Assembly (NCBI GenBank): GCA_004554205.1
Contig: SFNH01000095.1
Span: 1 to 7,170 of the forward strand
Source of the DNA: Clostridium sp.
GTDB taxonomy: Bacteria > Bacillota > Clostridia > Lachnospirales > Lachnospiraceae
Direction of reading: 5' to 3'
Length of the DNA: 7,170 nucleotides
This document shows, piece after piece, positions 1 through 6,395 of the stretch. The notes under the pieces were generated by a model. That model was not told where the DNA came from and did not search any database. It saw only the letters and a list, made by a program, of their open reading frames with translations. Position 1 is the stretch's first letter. Each line of letters starts with the position of its first letter. The position numbers and the translations under genes were made by a program.

Positions 1-1
1 G

Positions 2-52
2 GTGAAGGTCGGCGAGATCATCTGGGAGATCACGCCTGTGCCTCTGAACTAA
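2..52 (+). CDS. C-terminal end of an unidentified protein (partial)
   Basis: An open frame enters from the left edge and ends at a TAA at 50-52, giving the tail VKVGEIIWEITPVPLN. This is too short to assign to a family and I do not recognise it. It is the only sensible reading of this edge because the promoter of the next gene begins 11 bases after the stop. No terminator hairpin with a U-tract follows it, so some read-through into glyA is possible. The frame and stop are seen directly; that it is a real gene end is inferred from the position of the stop just before a strong promoter. Confidence 0.5.
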   Translation: MKVGEIIWEITPVPLN

Positions 53-63
53 GGCGGGAGTTC

Positions 64-93
64 TTGACATCTTCTGCGGCACTGTATTATAAT
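64..93 (+). promoter_or_regulatory. Strong SigA-type promoter of glyA
   Basis: A perfect -35 hexamer TTGACA (64-69) and a perfect -10 hexamer TATAAT (88-93) are separated by 18 bp. Transcription should begin near 100-101, leaving a leader of about 97 nt before the glyA start codon. Both hexamers match the housekeeping consensus, so strong constitutive transcription is expected. No operator was recognised over the promoter. A TATTAT at 85-90 is an alternative -10, but its 15-bp spacing is worse. Confidence 0.85.
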
Positions 94-104
94 AAGATCT
101 GACA

Positions 105-140
105 ACGACAGAGGCGCTGGATAACCAGTGCCTTTGTCGT
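105..140 (+). other. 16-bp hairpin at the 5' end of the glyA leader RNA
   Basis: Left arm ACGACAGAGGCGCTGG (105-120) pairs along its whole length with CCAGTGCCTTTGTCGT (125-140) around the 4-nt loop ATAA. There are 16 consecutive pairs, two of them G-U wobbles in RNA. With transcription starting near 100, the hairpin lies only about 5 nt from the 5' end of the mRNA. It is followed by AAATCC, not a T-run, so it is not a classical intrinsic terminator. Roles consistent with this position are mRNA 5'-end protection, a protein-binding leader structure, or a copy of a dispersed palindromic element. The pairing is seen in the sequence; the role is unknown. Confidence 0.7.
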
Positions 141-143
141 AAA

Positions 144-159
144 TCCGGCGTCCGCCGGA
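144..159 (+). other. Second small hairpin in the glyA leader
   Basis: TCCGGC (144-149) pairs with GCCGGA (154-159) around the loop GTCC. It begins 3 nt after the large leader hairpin ends and finishes 25 nt before the ribosome binding site. The stem is short but fully GC-rich. It could stack on the first hairpin to form a compact two-stem leader. No alternative pairing with the Shine-Dalgarno was obvious by eye. Confidence 0.5.
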
Positions 160-197
160 CAATAATACAAGACGGAACGAAGAAAGGGAGCAAATCC

Positions 198-1445
198 ATG
201 GTTAATGAAGTTATGAGATTCATCACGGAGTATGATCCGGAGGTGGGAAAGGCAATCGAGAAGGAGGCGGCGCGCCAGAGGCGCAATCTGGAGCTGATCG
301 CGTCCGAGAATATCGTATCGGAGCCGGTGATGATGGCGATGGGTACGGTTCTGACAAACAAGTACGCGGAGGGCTATTCGGGGAAGCGGTATTACGGCGG
401 CTGCGAGTGCGTGGACGTGGTGGAGACCATTGCGATCGAGCGCGCGAAGAAGCTGTTTGCCTGCGAGTATGCCAATGTGCAGCCGCACTCCGGCGCGCAG
501 GCAAATATGGCGGTATTTCTTGCGATGTTAAAGCCCGGCGATACGGTGCTCAGCATGAGCCTTGACCACGGCGGTCATCTCTCCCACGGGAGCCCGGTCA
601 ATTTCTCCGGTATGTATTTCCATATCGTACCCTACGGCGTAAATGACGAGGGATATATTGACTATGATGAGGTGGAGCGCCTGGCGATGGAGCACAGGCC
701 GAAGATGATCCTCGCGGGCGCGAGCGCGTATGCGAGGGAGATCGACTTTAAGCGCTTCCGCGAGATCGCGGACAGGGCGGGCTCCTATCTTATGGTGGAT
801 ATGGCGCACATCGCGGGGCTCGTCGCGGCGGGCGAGCACATGAGTCCGATCCCGTATGCGGATGTGGTGACTACCACGACCCACAAGACGCTGCGCGGGC
901 CGAGAGGCGGTCTGATCCTCGCAAGTAAGGAGGCCGCGGAGAAATTTAACTTTAATAAGGCAATCTTCCCGGGAACGCAGGGCGGCCCGCTCGAGCATGT
1001 GATCGCGGCGAAGGCAGTCTGCTTCGGCGAGGCGTTAAAGCCGGAGTTTAAAGAGTATCAGAAGCAGGTGAGAAAAAACGCGAAGGCGCTTGCGGCGGCG
1101 CTCGCCGGGCAGGGCTTTACGCTTTTGACCGGCGGTACGGACAATCATCTTATGCTGGTAGACCTGCGAGGCATGGACGTGTCGGGCAAGGAGCTGCAGA
1201 ACCGCTGTGACGAGGTGTATATCACCTTAAATAAGAACACAGTGCCGAACGAGCCGAGAAGCCCGTTTGTGACCTCCGGCGTGCGCATCGGCACCCCGGC
1301 GATCACCACGAGAGGATTTAAGGAGGAGGATATGCCGAAGATTGCGGAGTGCATCCGGCTGGCAGCCACCGACTTTGAGAACAGCGCGGATCATATCCGC
1401 GCGGAAGTGACGAAGCTGTGTGAGAAATATCCGATCTATGAGTAA
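198..1445 (+). CDS. glyA: Serine hydroxymethyltransferase
   Basis: This PLP enzyme interconverts serine plus tetrahydrofolate with glycine plus 5,10-methylene-tetrahydrofolate in the cytosol, the main one-carbon supply for purines, thymidylate and methionine. The 415-residue length is normal for bacterial GlyA. Visible landmarks are SENIVS (36-41), YAEGYSGKRYYGG (56-68) with the active-site tyrosines and glutamate, HGGHLSHG (124-131) whose His127 should stack on the cofactor ring, DMAHIAGLVA (201-210) with Asp201 for the pyridine nitrogen, TTTTHKTLRGPRGG with Lys230 as the Schiff-base lysine, and GVRIGTPA with Arg363 for the substrate carboxylate. ATG 198 is chosen because AGGGAG at 185-190 lies 7 nt upstream; the next Met (codon 6) has no such site. 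It is transcribed alone from the 64-93 promoter and ends before a terminator. Confidence 0.98.
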   Translation: MVNEVMRFITEYDPEVGKAIEKEAARQRRNLELIASENIVSEPVMMAMGTVLTNKYAEGYSGKRYYGGCECVDVVETIAIERAKKLFACEYANVQPHSGAQANMAVFLAMLKPGDTVLSMSLDHGGHLSHGSPVNFSGMYFHIVPYGVNDEGYIDYDEVERLAMEHRPKMILAGASAYAREIDFKRFREIADRAGSYLMVDMAHIAGLVAAGEHMSPIPYADVVTTTTHKTLRGPRGGLILASKEAAEKFNFNKAIFPGTQGGPLEHVIAAKAVCFGEALKPEFKEYQKQVRKNAKALAAALAGQGFTLLTGGTDNHLMLVDLRGMDVSGKELQNRCDEVYITLNKNTVPNEPRSPFVTSGVRIGTPAITTRGFKEEDMPKIAECIRLAATDFENSADHIRAEVTKLCEKYPIYE

Positions 1446-1470
1446 GTAATAGTTATTAGAGCATAAACGA

Positions 1471-1511
1471 GGCGGTGCGCTCCGGCGGGGGAGACGCGCC
1501 GCTTTTCTTTT
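1471..1511 (+). terminator. Rho-independent terminator after glyA
   Basis: Left arm 1472-1483 (GCGGTGCGCTCC) pairs with 1490-1502 (GGAGACGCGCCGC), giving a 12-bp GC-rich stem with one bulged A at 1494, one G-U pair and a 6-nt loop. It is followed at once by TTTTCTTTT (1503-1511). It starts 26 nt after the glyA stop and separates glyA from the phosphate operon, so the two units are probably transcribed independently. Confidence 0.87.
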
Positions 1512-1524
1512 ATTCGGAAGAAGT

Positions 1525-1579
1525 TTTACATGGATTTAACATACGCGCTCTTTCTGATTTTACAAACGCTTCTTACAAT
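1525..1579 (+). promoter_or_regulatory. Pho-type promoter with TTHACA repeats upstream of pstS
   Basis: Four same-direction repeats resemble the Gram-positive PhoP box (consensus near TTAACA): TTTACA 1525-1530, TTAACA 1536-1541, TTTACA 1559-1564 and CTTACA 1572-1577. The first two are exactly 11 bp apart, one helical turn; the third lies about two turns further on and the fourth 13 bp after it. A likely -10, TACAAT (1574-1579), overlaps the last repeat. The -35 position 17 bp upstream is TTTCTG (1551-1556), a poor match, as expected of an activator-dependent promoter. The expected regulator is the phosphorylated response regulator encoded downstream in the same operon. The repeats are seen; binding is inferred from PhoP of Bacillus. 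Confidence 0.65.
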
Positions 1580-1632
1580 ACGGTATGTAACAGGAAACAA
1601 AAGTCAGTAAAAGAAGAGGAGAGAAGCGAATT

Positions 1633-2532
1633 ATGAAAAAGATATCAGCAATGATTTTGGCGGCGGTGACGGCGGCGGCGCTGACCGCCTGCGGCGGAAA
1701 CAGGACATCGGAGACTGCCGCGCAGACAGCCGGGGAAACGGCGCAGACAGCATCGGGGGCGATCACGGTGGTATCCCGCGAGGACGGCTCCGGGACCAGA
1801 GGCGCGTTCATCGAGCTGTTTGGAATCGAGCAGAAGAACGACGCCGGCGAGAAGATCGACTACACGACCGAGGACGCGGAGATCACCAACAGCACCTCCG
1901 TTATGATGACAACCATCGCGGGAAACAGGCAGGCGATCGGCTACGTCTCCCTGGGCTCCTTAAATGACACGGTGAAGGCGGTTAAGATCGACGGCGCGGA
2001 GGCGACCGTGGACAACATCAAGTCCGGCGTTTACAAGATCGCGCGGCCATTCAACATCGCGACGAAAGAGGGCTTAAGCGAGACGGCGGCTGATTTCGTC
2101 AGCTTTATCCTAAGCGAGCAGGGGCAGCAGGTGGTCGAGGAAAATCATTACATCAGCAGGGGAAACAACGGCGCGTATGAGCCATCCGGTTTAAAGGGAA
2201 AGGTGGTCGTTGCAGGTTCCTCCTCCGTGACCCCGGTCATGGAAAAGCTGAAGGAGGCGTATGTTACGCTAAACCCGGACGTTACCATTGAGGTGCAGCA
2301 GTCCGACTCCACCACCGGGATGACCTCCGCGATCGAGGGCGTCTGTGACATCGGCATGGCTTCCAGGGAGTTAAAGGACAGCGAAACCGGCGCGGGGCTC
2401 ACCGCAACCGTGATCGCCATGGACGGCATCGCGGTGATTGTAAATAATGACAGCCCCATTGCGGAGTTGTCGAGTGAGAATGTAAAGGCGATTTTCACCG
2501 GCGAGGTGACGGACTGGGAGGATGTAAAGTGA
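1633..2532 (+). CDS. pstS: Phosphate-binding lipoprotein PstS with circularly permuted domain order
   Basis: This is the extracellular phosphate receptor of the Pst ABC transporter. It has a lipoprotein signal (MKK, hydrophobic run, lipobox LTAC with Cys20), then an Ala/Thr/Glu-rich linker to about 42. The motif order is unusual. First come the usual second-half motifs: ITVVSREDGSGTR (44-56, phosphate loop), NSTSVMM and AIGYVSLGSLND (to 112), ARPFNIATK (137-145) and the helix around FILSEQGQQVVEE (158-170). Then come the usual first-half motifs: GSSSVTPVMEKL (195-206), QQSDSTTG (222-229), DIGMASRELK (239-248), IAMDGIAVIVNND (261-273) and IFTGEVTDW (287-295). All are intact, so a functional permuted fold is likely rather than a fragment. 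299 residues is near normal PstS length. The start has GAGGAGAG (1616-1623) 9 nt upstream. The stop overlaps the pstC start by 4 nt. Confidence 0.93.
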   Translation: MKKISAMILAAVTAAALTACGGNRTSETAAQTAGETAQTASGAITVVSREDGSGTRGAFIELFGIEQKNDAGEKIDYTTEDAEITNSTSVMMTTIAGNRQAIGYVSLGSLNDTVKAVKIDGAEATVDNIKSGVYKIARPFNIATKEGLSETAADFVSFILSEQGQQVVEENHYISRGNNGAYEPSGLKGKVVVAGSSSVTPVMEKLKEAYVTLNPDVTIEVQQSDSTTGMTSAIEGVCDIGMASRELKDSETGAGLTATVIAMDGIAVIVNNDSPIAELSSENVKAIFTGEVTDWEDVK

Positions 2533-3404
2533 TCGGGAAATTTAAAGATCCCATGAAGAACTGGAAGGAGGACGTGATGCGCGGCGTATTTCTTCTGGCC
2601 GCGTGCGCGTCCATCCTGGCGGTGGCGCTGATCTGCCTGTTCCTGTTTGCAAACGGCGTCCCGGCGATCGGCAAGATCGGCGTGTTTCAATTTCTCCTCG
2701 GTGAGAAATGGAAGCCGGGCAATAACATATACGGCATTCTGCCGATGATCCTCGGAAGCATCTATGTGACGGCGGGCGCGATCGTGGCGGGCGTTCCGGT
2801 CGGAATCCTCACAGCAGTATTTTTGTCACGATTCTGCCCGCGCAGCCTCTACAGGCTGATCAAGCCCGCGATCGATCTGTTAGCGGGAATTCCGTCAGTC
2901 GTCTACGGATTTTTCGGCATGGTGGTGATCGTGCCGGTGATGTCCGCCCTTTTCGGCGGAAGCGGAAAGAACATGATAACGGCGTCGGCGCTTCTTGGAA
3001 TCATGATCCTGCCAACGGTTATCGGCGTGTCGGAATCGGCGATCAACGCTGTGCCGCAGAGTTATTATGAGGGAGCGCTCGCACTCGGCGCAAGCCATGA
3101 GCGGAGCGTGTTTTTCGCGACGCTCCCGGCGGCAAGATCCGGTATCCTCGCCGGGGTGATCCTCGGGGTGGGTCGCGCCATCGGTGAGACAATGGCGGTG
3201 ATCATGGTAGCCGGGAACCAGGCGCGGATGCCGAAGGGGCTGTTTGCGGGCGTGCGTACCATGACGGCAAACATTGTCCTTGAGATGGGATACGCGACAG
3301 ATCTGCACCGGGAGGCGCTGATCGCGACGGCTGTTGTGCTGTTTGTGTTCATTCTGATCATCAATCTGTCGTTTTCAATCTTAAGCAGGAGATCGGAGGT
3401 GTAG
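2529..3404 (+). CDS. pstC: Phosphate ABC transporter permease PstC
   Basis: One of the two membrane subunits forming the phosphate channel. At 291 residues it shows about six hydrophobic segments (roughly 19-42, 72-98, 117-140, 148-170, 206-229, 262-285). It has the family motif AGIPSVVYGFFG (119-130) and the cytoplasmic EAA loop that docks on PstB, starting at YYEGALALGASHER (179-192) and ending near LPAARSGILAG. The GTG start at 2529 overlaps the pstS stop (GTGA) and has GGGAGG (2516-2521) 7 nt upstream. An ATG at 2577 also has a good site (AAGGAGG, 5-nt spacing) and would shorten the protein by 16 residues; the longer form is preferred because the extra polar N-terminus resembles what I know of clostridial PstC. 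Translation is probably coupled to pstS. Confidence 0.95.
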   Translation: MIGKFKDPMKNWKEDVMRGVFLLAACASILAVALICLFLFANGVPAIGKIGVFQFLLGEKWKPGNNIYGILPMILGSIYVTAGAIVAGVPVGILTAVFLSRFCPRSLYRLIKPAIDLLAGIPSVVYGFFGMVVIVPVMSALFGGSGKNMITASALLGIMILPTVIGVSESAINAVPQSYYEGALALGASHERSVFFATLPAARSGILAGVILGVGRAIGETMAVIMVAGNQARMPKGLFAGVRTMTANIVLEMGYATDLHREALIATAVVLFVFILIINLSFSILSRRSEV

Positions 3405-3405
3405 G

Positions 3406-4284
3406 ATGGAGACGGAGGCAATCAATCGTCAGACCTTTAAGCAGCGCTTGAAGGCGTACAGGAAAAGCCCGCTGTCGTTTGTGCTGCTCGTCCTGGTATC
3501 GCTGTCGGCGTTTCTCACGGTGATGACGCTTTTCTTTCTCATCGCGTACATTCTGGTGAAGGGCATACCGTATCTTACGCCGAGCCTCTTTGCCTGGGAG
3601 TACAACAGTGAGAATGTATCCCTGATGCCGGCGCTCGTCAACACGGTGACGATGACGGTGCTCTCGCTGCTCATCGCGGTGCCGCTCGGGATCTTCGCGG
3701 CAATCTATCTGGTGGAATACGCAAAGCGCGGCAATAAGCTGGTGGCGGTTGTGCGGGTGACGGCGGAGACGCTGTCGGGCATTCCGTCCATCGTCTACGG
3801 ACTGTTTGGATTCCTCTTATTTGCGGTGCGGCTCGGCTGCTCCTACAGCATCATGGGCGGCGCGATGACGCTGGCGATCATGATCCTTCCGCTCATCATG
3901 CGGACAACGCAAGAAGCGCTTAAGTCGGTGCCGGATTCCTACCGGGAGGGGAGCTTCGGCCTCGGCGCGGGACGTCTGCGCACGGTGTTTCGGATTGTGC
4001 TGCCGCCCGCGATGCCGGGAATCCTCTCGGGTATCATCCTCGCGGTCGGGCGCATCGTGGGCGAGACCGCGGCGCTCATGTACACGGCGGGGACGGTAGC
4101 CGGGATCCCGGAGAATCTGTTTGGCTCGGGGCGGACCCTCGCGGTGCATATGTATGTGCTGACGAACGAGGGGCTTTATACGGATCAGTCCTACGCGACG
4201 GCGGTGGTGCTCCTGGTGATCGTCGTCGCCATCAACGCGATTTCCGGCATCATCGCAAGGCGGGTGTCGGGAAAATCCGCATAG
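3406..4284 (+). CDS. pstA: Phosphate ABC transporter permease PstA
   Basis: The second channel subunit, partner of PstC. Its 292 residues carry about six membrane segments (near 24-52, 76-104, 121-142, 147-165, 204-229, 262-284). SGIPSIVYGLFG (124-135) matches the PstC/PstA signature, and the EAA loop is YREGSFGLGAGRLRTVF (179-195) followed by LPPAMPGILSG. The GRIVGETAAL stretch (215-224) corresponds to GRAIGETMAV in PstC, consistent with the two being ancient paralogues. The ATG lies 1 nt after the pstC stop with GGAGG (3395-3399) 6 nt upstream. Length and motifs are normal. Confidence 0.96.
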   Translation: METEAINRQTFKQRLKAYRKSPLSFVLLVLVSLSAFLTVMTLFFLIAYILVKGIPYLTPSLFAWEYNSENVSLMPALVNTVTMTVLSLLIAVPLGIFAAIYLVEYAKRGNKLVAVVRVTAETLSGIPSIVYGLFGFLLFAVRLGCSYSIMGGAMTLAIMILPLIMRTTQEALKSVPDSYREGSFGLGAGRLRTVFRIVLPPAMPGILSGIILAVGRIVGETAALMYTAGTVAGIPENLFGSGRTLAVHMYVLTNEGLYTDQSYATAVVLLVIVVAINAISGIIARRVSGKSA

Positions 4285-4312
4285 GCGCTTTTGGACGGCG
4301 GAAAGGGAAGAT

Positions 4313-5062
4313 ATGGATAAAATTTCAATCAGGAATATGGAGCTGTACTACGGGGATTTCAAGGCATTAAAAAATATCAATCTCGATATTAAGGAGAGAG
4401 AGATCACCGCGTTTATCGGGCCGTCCGGCTGCGGCAAGTCCACGCTATTAAAGTCCTTAAACAGGATGAATGATCTGGTGGAGGGCTGTAAGATCACAGG
4501 GAGCGTACTGCTCGACGGCGAGGATATCTACGGGGATATGGACATCAATCTGCTGCGAAAGCGGGTGGGGATGGTATTCCAGAAGCCGAATCCGTTTCCG
4601 ATGAGCGTGTATGACAACATTGCCTTCGGGCCGCGCACTCACGGGATACATTCAAAGGTGCAGCTTGATGATATCGTGGAGAAGTCGCTGCGCGACGCGG
4701 CAATATGGGAGGAGCTCAAGGACCGCTTAAAGAAGAGCGCGCTGGGACTGTCCGGAGGACAGCAGCAGCGACTGTGCATTGCGCGTGCGCTGGCAGTACA
4801 GCCGGAGGTACTCCTCATGGATGAGCCGACCTCGGCGCTCGACCCGATCTCGACCTCGAGGATCGAAGACCTTGCCGTGGAGCTGAAAAAGGATTATACT
4901 ATTGTCATGGTGACACACAATATGCAGCAGGCGGCGCGCATCTCGGATAAGACGGCATTTTTCCTGCTCGGCGAGGTGGTCGAGTTCGGGGAGACCGAGC
5001 AGATCTTTTCCATGCCGGGTAATAAAAAGACGGAAGACTACATTACGGGGAGGTTTGGCTGA
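4313..5062 (+). CDS. pstB: Phosphate ABC transporter ATP-binding protein PstB
   Basis: The cytoplasmic ATPase, acting as a dimer under the PstC/PstA channel. It has 249 residues, the usual PstB size. Motifs in order: Walker A GPSGCGKST (36-44), Q-loop FQKPNPFP (89-96, Gln90; KPNPFP is highly characteristic of PstB), signature LSGGQQQR (146-153), Walker B VLLMDEP (166-172) with catalytic Glu171, D-loop SALD (174-177) and switch histidine His202 in THNMQQA. All catalytic residues are intact. The gene follows pstA by 28 nt, the widest gap in the operon, with no hairpin in it. AGGGA (4304-4308) lies 4 nt before the ATG. Confidence 0.97.
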   Translation: MDKISIRNMELYYGDFKALKNINLDIKEREITAFIGPSGCGKSTLLKSLNRMNDLVEGCKITGSVLLDGEDIYGDMDINLLRKRVGMVFQKPNPFPMSVYDNIAFGPRTHGIHSKVQLDDIVEKSLRDAAIWEELKDRLKKSALGLSGGQQQRLCIARALAVQPEVLLMDEPTSALDPISTSRIEDLAVELKKDYTIVMVTHNMQQAARISDKTAFFLLGEVVEFGETEQIFSMPGNKKTEDYITGRFG

Positions 5063-5063
5063 T

Positions 5064-5711
5064 ATGCGCAATCGTTTTGACGAGCAGCTTGAGCTGCTGA
5101 ATGTGGAGCTGATCCGGATGGGAGCGCTGTGTGAGGACGCGATCTCCTACGCGTCCCGGACGCTTACGGGAGAGGGGGATTTCGCGGAGGAGGTCTATAA
5201 GGCCGACCGCGAGATCGACCAGAAGGAGCGGGATATCGAGAGCCTCTGTATGCGTCTCCTTTTGCAGCAGCAGCCGGTGGCGAGCGATTTGAGGCAGGTT
5301 TCCTCGGCGCTCAAGATGATCTCCGATATGGAGCGGATCGGCGACCAGGCCTCGGATATCGCGGAGATCTGCGGCTATATCCAGAACCGGGAGGCGAAGA
5401 GCCGGGTGCATATCCGGGACATGGCTGAGGCGACCATGAAGATGGTGACGAAGAGCATTGATTCCTATGTGAAGCGTGATCTTAATATCGCGAAAGAAGT
5501 AGTTTTATATGATGATGTGGTGGATGATCTGTTCGGCAAGGTGAAGCAGGAGCTGATCGGCCTTTTGGGCCAGAGCGGCGCTGATGAGGCGCTTGGCGAA
5601 TTCTGCATTGATATGCTGATGATCGCCAAGTATTTTGAGCGGATCGGCGACCACGCGACGAATATTGCCGAGTGGGTGGAATACTCCATCACGGGCATAC
5701 ATCTTAAGTGA
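5064..5711 (+). CDS. phoU: Phosphate signalling protein PhoU
   Basis: PhoU is the cytoplasmic helical protein that links Pst transporter state to the PhoR-type kinase and dampens the Pho response when phosphate is ample. The 215 residues form two three-helix repeats. Each carries the metal-binding signature: DMERIGDQASDIAE (88-101) and YFERIGDHATNIAE (190-203). The PVASDLRQ stretch (71-78) is also typical. The ATG at 5064 is preferred over an in-frame TTG at 5055, because GGGGAGG (5047-5053) is 10 nt from the ATG but only 1 nt from the TTG, and family members commonly begin MRxxFDEQL. This places it 1 nt after the pstB stop, so coupling with pstB is likely. Confidence 0.95.
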   Translation: MRNRFDEQLELLNVELIRMGALCEDAISYASRTLTGEGDFAEEVYKADREIDQKERDIESLCMRLLLQQQPVASDLRQVSSALKMISDMERIGDQASDIAEICGYIQNREAKSRVHIRDMAEATMKMVTKSIDSYVKRDLNIAKEVVLYDDVVDDLFGKVKQELIGLLGQSGADEALGEFCIDMLMIAKYFERIGDHATNIAEWVEYSITGIHLK

Positions 5712-5720
5712 GGGCGAAGA

Positions 5721-6395
5721 ATGATCTATCTTGTGGAGGACGATGAGAGTATACGGGAGCTGGTGGTCTACACCCTGCAGACGACGGGATTTGCGGCGAG
5801 GGGGTTTGCCTGCGCCGCGGACTTCTGGGCGGAGGTGAAGCGGGAGCTGCCGTCCCTCGTGCTTCTTGACATTATGCTTCCCGATGAGGACGGACTGACG
5901 ATCTTAAGGAGACTGCGGGAGTCTTCCCGGACGGCGAAGCTTCCCGTGATCATGCTGACGGCGAAGGGCACGGAGTATGATAAGGTGCTGGGGTTAGACA
6001 GCGGCGCGGACGACTATATCCCGAAGCCTTTCGGCATGATGGAGCTGGTGTCCCGGGTGCGCGCGCTGCTTCGGCGCAGCGAGCTTACGGTGGGGATGGG
6101 AATGTACCGGGTGGGACGGATCACTGTGGATACACAAAAGCGCACGGCAAAGGTGGACGATGCGCCGGTGACGCTTACCTTTAAGGAGTTTGAACTGCTC
6201 TGCTATCTGATGGAAAATGAGGGGATCGTGCTGACGAGAGAGCGAATCCTCACAAAGATCTGGGGCTATGATTTTGACGGTGAGACGCGGACGGTGGATG
6301 TGCATATCCGGACGCTGCGCCGGAAGCTCGGCGCGGCGGGGGCTTATATTGAGACGATCCGCGGAGCCGGATATAAGCTGGAGGAGATCGGATGA
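5721..6395 (+). CDS. PhoB/PhoP-type phosphate response regulator (OmpR family)
   Basis: A DNA-binding response regulator of 224 residues. The receiver domain (about 1-118) has the acidic pair Asp7/Asp8 in LVEDDES, phospho-acceptor Asp50 in LLDIMLP, switch Thr80 in MLTAKG and Lys102 in PKPF. The C-terminal OmpR-type winged helix (about 128-222) has LTFKEFELLCYL (152-163), the recognition-helix region RTVDVHIRTLRRKLG (190-204) and the wing ETIRGAGYKL (211-220). Its place directly after phoU and before a kinase makes it the likely Pho regulator (phoB or phoP by convention). It is the probable ligand of the repeats at 1525-1577, giving autoregulation. GAGGG (5710-5714) lies 6 nt before the ATG. 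The family is certain; the Pho role rests on context. Confidence 0.92.
   Translation: MIYLVEDDESIRELVVYTLQTTGFAARGFACAADFWAEVKRELPSLVLLDIMLPDEDGLTILRRLRESSRTAKLPVIMLTAKGTEYDKVLGLDSGADDYIPKPFGMMELVSRVRALLRRSELTVGMGMYRVGRITVDTQKRTAKVDDAPVTLTFKEFELLCYLMENEGIVLTRERILTKIWGYDFDGETRTVDVHIRTLRRKLGAAGAYIETIRGAGYKLEEIG

Noticed and set aside
105..150. The leader hairpin as an intrinsic terminator of the upstream gene
   Set aside because: The stem is strong, but the following bases are AAATCCGG rather than a T-run, and it lies downstream of the glyA promoter.
100..197. A metabolite riboswitch in the glyA leader
   Set aside because: The leader is about 97 nt and is taken up by two simple hairpins. I see none of the conserved cores of the glycine, THF or SAM riboswitches, and no terminator/antiterminator pair.
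87..504. Long open frames on the - strand opposite glyA, and similar ones opposite the pst genes
   Set aside because: They are antisense shadows produced by GC-rich codon bias. Their products are rich in Arg, His, Pro and Ser without any domain, and the + strand genes are certain.
1633..2532. pstS as a frameshifted or truncated pseudogene
   Set aside because: The frame is open throughout, the lipoprotein signal and start site are good, length is near normal, and all motifs of both lobes are present once each. Permutation explains this better than decay.
4893..4905. TATACT-like -10 inside pstB and an AT-rich patch inside phoU near 5500-5515 as internal promoters
   Set aside because: Neither has a convincing -35 at 16-18 bp, and both are explained by coding sequence.
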